From Pseudomaricurvus alcaniphilus (GTDB lineage Bacteria; Pseudomonadota; Gammaproteobacteria; Pseudomonadales; Cellvibrionaceae): DNA of 64,000 nucleotides. The number at the start of each line of letters is the position of its first letter. Position 1 is the stretch's first letter. The DNA lies in assembly GCF_011440395.1 (NCBI RefSeq), contig NZ_JAAOIX010000001.1, positions 952,680 through 1,016,679 of the forward strand, in the 5' to 3' direction. Below are positions 62,310-64,000 of this stretch, piece by piece. The position numbers were made by a program, and so were the translations under genes. The notes below the pieces were generated by a model. That model searched no databases, was not told the DNA's origin, and saw nothing but the letters and a program-made list of their open reading frames with translations.

Positions 62310-62347
62310 AAAAAAACCTGTGGTCATCTTAATATATGACCACAGGT
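62310..62347 (-). terminator. Intrinsic terminator of the SDR/P450 genes
   Basis: ACCTGTGGTCAT-CTTAATAT-ATGACCACAGGT is a perfect 12-bp stem. Six plus-strand A residues (62310-62316) become the T-tract for minus-strand transcripts, so it stops the SDR gene. It lies between convergent genes. Confidence 0.9.
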
Positions 62348-62377
62348 CCCGCACAAAAAATGCAGCAATATAATAGA

Positions 62378-63112
62378 TTAAACTGATGAGCCACCATCAA
62401 CCATAAGGTCAGTTCCTGTTACAAAACTTGCATCATCTGATGCAAGATATAAAGCAGCATGAGCAACCTCTAATGGCTGTCCTTTTCGGCCCATTGGTGT
62501 CATAGAAACCAATACTGCATTAAGCTCATCGCTATTTTTATCGACTAAGGGTGTATCAATAACCCCAGGGCAAATTGTATTAACACGAATATTAAAATTC
62601 GCTAATTCACTCGCTGCGCTCTTTGTTATACCCCTTACGGCCCATTTAGTTGCGGAATAAGCGACCATGGATGGCGCTGCCCTAACCCCCGCTCCTGAGG
62701 CGATATTGACAATAGAACCGCCTCCCGCGCGTGTCATTGGTGCTATTACTGCCATAACTCCCAGTAAAACGCCCAACTGATTGACTCGATATTGCAGGTC
62801 TATATCCTCCAGCCTGGATTCTACAAGCGGGCCAAAAATTGCAATACCAGCACAGTTAATTAATATATTCAAATGCCCAAACTTTGTCTCAGCAAACGCA
62901 GTTGCTTCCTGCCATTGTTCATTATTTGATACATCAAGATAAAAGAATTCTGCGTTATCACCGAGTTCGTCAGCTAAAGCCTCACCTGGCTGACGGTTCA
63001 CGTCACAGAGCAGAACCTTGGCACCTTGCTCAATGAATAAACGTGCTTGCGCTGCGCCCATACCGGATGAGGCGCCCGTAATTAACGCCACTTTACCTGT
63101 CAACTTACCCAT
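62378..63112 (-). CDS. SDR family oxidoreductase
   Basis: From ATG 63112 (MGKLTGKVALITGASSGMGA), with GAGGA 7 nt upstream, the protein is 244 aa. The frame reaches 63133, but that start has no ribosome-binding site. Classical SDR motifs: TGASSGMG (13-20), NCAGIA, catalytic Ser in NIASGAG, YSATK (Tyr and Lys near 151-155) and CPGVIDTPLV. NAD(H) is more likely than NADP(H) from the Asp after the second strand (LLCDVNRQPG). It lies downstream of the P450 gene (116 bp), so it may oxidise the hydroxylated product. Confidence 0.93.
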   Translation of the reverse strand: MGKLTGKVALITGASSGMGAAQARLFIEQGAKVLLCDVNRQPGEALADELGDNAEFFYLDVSNNEQWQEATAFAETKFGHLNILINCAGIAIFGPLVESRLEDIDLQYRVNQLGVLLGVMAVIAPMTRAGGGSIVNIASGAGVRAAPSMVAYSATKWAVRGITKSAASELANFNIRVNTICPGVIDTPLVDKNSDELNAVLVSMTPMGRKGQPLEVAHAALYLASDDASFVTGTDLMVDGGSSV

Positions 63113-63228
63113 ATTATTTTCCTCATAACCCATTATAAGCCGACAACAAAACTATAAAATCGTCGACTATATCCTACACCGAAACCAAATACGATCTCGC
63201 CCTCAAACCATCTATAGGGCGCCATCAA

Positions 63229-64000
63229 CTATGCCGGAATTAGCCGCAGTGGTAATCGATCCAACAAGTACATATGATTATGCAATTGATATTCTGGCTC
63301 TCCAGTTAATTCTATACGCGACACTCTTTTAGCCAGAGCACTAATAATGGATTCAGCCTCAAGCCGAGCCAGCATTTGCCCGATACAGTTATGAATGCCC
63401 ATTCCAAATGACATACTTGCAGCAGCACCTTTGCGAGTAATGTCATATTCGTCTAATCGTTCGAAGAGGTTCGGGTCGCGGTTTACCGCACATATCCACA
63501 CGCCAATTTTCATACCTGGCTCAAGCCTGTAACCTGCCACCTCTGTCTCACGTGTGATCATACGATAAATAACACGAAAAGGAGGGTTCAGACGAATGGC
63601 TTCATTGAATGCAGCACGCGCCAATTGAGATTTGGCACAAACCAAATCCCATTGACTGGGATGTTGCGCCAATAGATTCAGGGTGTGTCCTATACCACCT
63701 ATAGTCGAATCGAAGCCTCCTGCAAGAAAAGTCGAAGCCATATTTTTAGCAAAACCTTCCGGCAGATTTCCAGCGTCTTCTGCCTGATATGTAAGATCAG
63801 CGATTCCCCCTGGGATAGCACTCTCCCGCGCCTGTGCCTGCTCAAACCATGCAAGATGTGGCTCCGCATCCTTATATGCTTGCATACTCCGCTCGTTCAT
63901 TGGCCCTTGCATGTTTAGAGCCATCGTCGTGATCGCAATCGCAGGCCCGGGTGGCAACTCTAGACCAACCACTGAAGAAAATACGTTCAATACAAACTTT
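63229..64000 (-). CDS. Cytochrome P450, C-terminal part (5' end outside window)
   Basis: The frame stays open to the right edge of the window, so at least 257 residues are seen and the N-terminal part is missing. The I-helix oxygen-binding segment FLAGGFDSTIGG, the ExxR motif in NEAIRLNPPFRV and the heme-binding loop FGMGIHNCIGQMLARLEAE (FxxGxHxCxG) are all intact. This is a bacterial soluble class I P450 (CYP), which needs ferredoxin partners outside this window. The substrate could be a terpenoid, steroid or aromatic compound. Confidence 0.94.
   Translation of the reverse strand, partial: KFVLNVFSSVVGLELPPGPAIAITTMALNMQGPMNERSMQAYKDAEPHLAWFEQAQARESAIPGGIADLTYQAEDAGNLPEGFAKNMASTFLAGGFDSTIGGIGHTLNLLAQHPSQWDLVCAKSQLARAAFNEAIRLNPPFRVIYRMITRETEVAGYRLEPGMKIGVWICAVNRDPNLFERLDEYDITRKGAAASMSFGMGIHNCIGQMLARLEAESIISALAKRVSRIELTGEPEYQLHNHMYLLDRLPLRLIPA

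Overview
The window looks like the chromosome of a mesophilic, probably marine gammaproteobacterium, perhaps Cellvibrionales-like (Spongiibacteraceae or Halieaceae). That placement is an inference from gene content: an Mrp-type antiporter operon, Tsx-like and TraF-like outer-membrane proteins, an NMT1-PAS-GGDEF sensor, and CoA-ester and aromatic catabolism. The left half is fairly GC-rich. Much of 34-60 kb is AT-richer and accessory in character.

Layout. 0-13.9 kb: a partial epimerase, a Gfo/Idh/MocA oxidoreductase, a secreted subtilase ending in twelve YLWSD(G/S) repeats, lactate permease with D-lactate dehydrogenase, a class A beta-lactamase-fold serine hydrolase, a TraF-like outer-membrane protein, a Tsx-like channel followed by a periplasmic-sensor diguanylate cyclase, and an SRPBCC protein. 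14.3-21.9 kb: a compact four-gene operon (Trypco2-like protein; trypsin-like protease joined to a degenerate STAND-like region; MoxR AAA+ ATPase; 1564-aa multi-pass membrane protein). It resembles the peptidase/MoxR conflict systems and is the best candidate for an unusual system here. 22-24.3 kb: a short CstA transporter, an HxlR regulator and a CPVC thioredoxin-like protein. 24.6-32.05 kb: a nine-gene Mrp/MBH-type cation/proton antiporter operon with three ND2/4/5-like subunits and a fused MrpA-tail/MrpB subunit.

32.1-48.96 kb is a mosaic accessory region. It holds a Phd/RelE pair with a probably broken toxin, remnants of a P2-type replication protein and of a Fic gene, an alpha/beta hydrolase, a truncated GAPDH, a hybrid antitoxin with a DUF3368 PIN toxin, an intact Fic protein preceded by 12-bp iterons, tpiA, a PD-(D/E)XK-DUF2075-S24 protein with a MazG-like partner, and a SIR2 / small protein / Rad50-like operon that fits a Lamassu-Sir2 defence system. 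Three 17-bp copies of a tRNA-Pro 3'-end sequence and a pair of 22-bp repeats suggest serial integration. No integrase is present.

48.96-56.8 kb: five minus-strand CoA genes (racemase/CoA-transferase, SDR, acyl-CoA dehydrogenase, FadB-type multifunctional protein, thiolase) form a complete beta-oxidation set, possibly for branched or side-chain substrates. A divergent AraC regulator stands beside them. 57.9-64 kb: LysR and TetR regulators, an FAD aromatic hydroxylase, a beta-class GST, an SDR and a partial cytochrome P450 suggest a xenobiotic or terpenoid catabolic locus. A perfect 25-bp palindrome between tetR and the hydroxylase is a likely operator.

A dispersed REP-like repeat, with GGGACGGAGGGATTA ends in inverted orientation, occurs as full or half copies at about 4.3, 21.9, 24.35, 32.1 and 39.3-39.6 kb.
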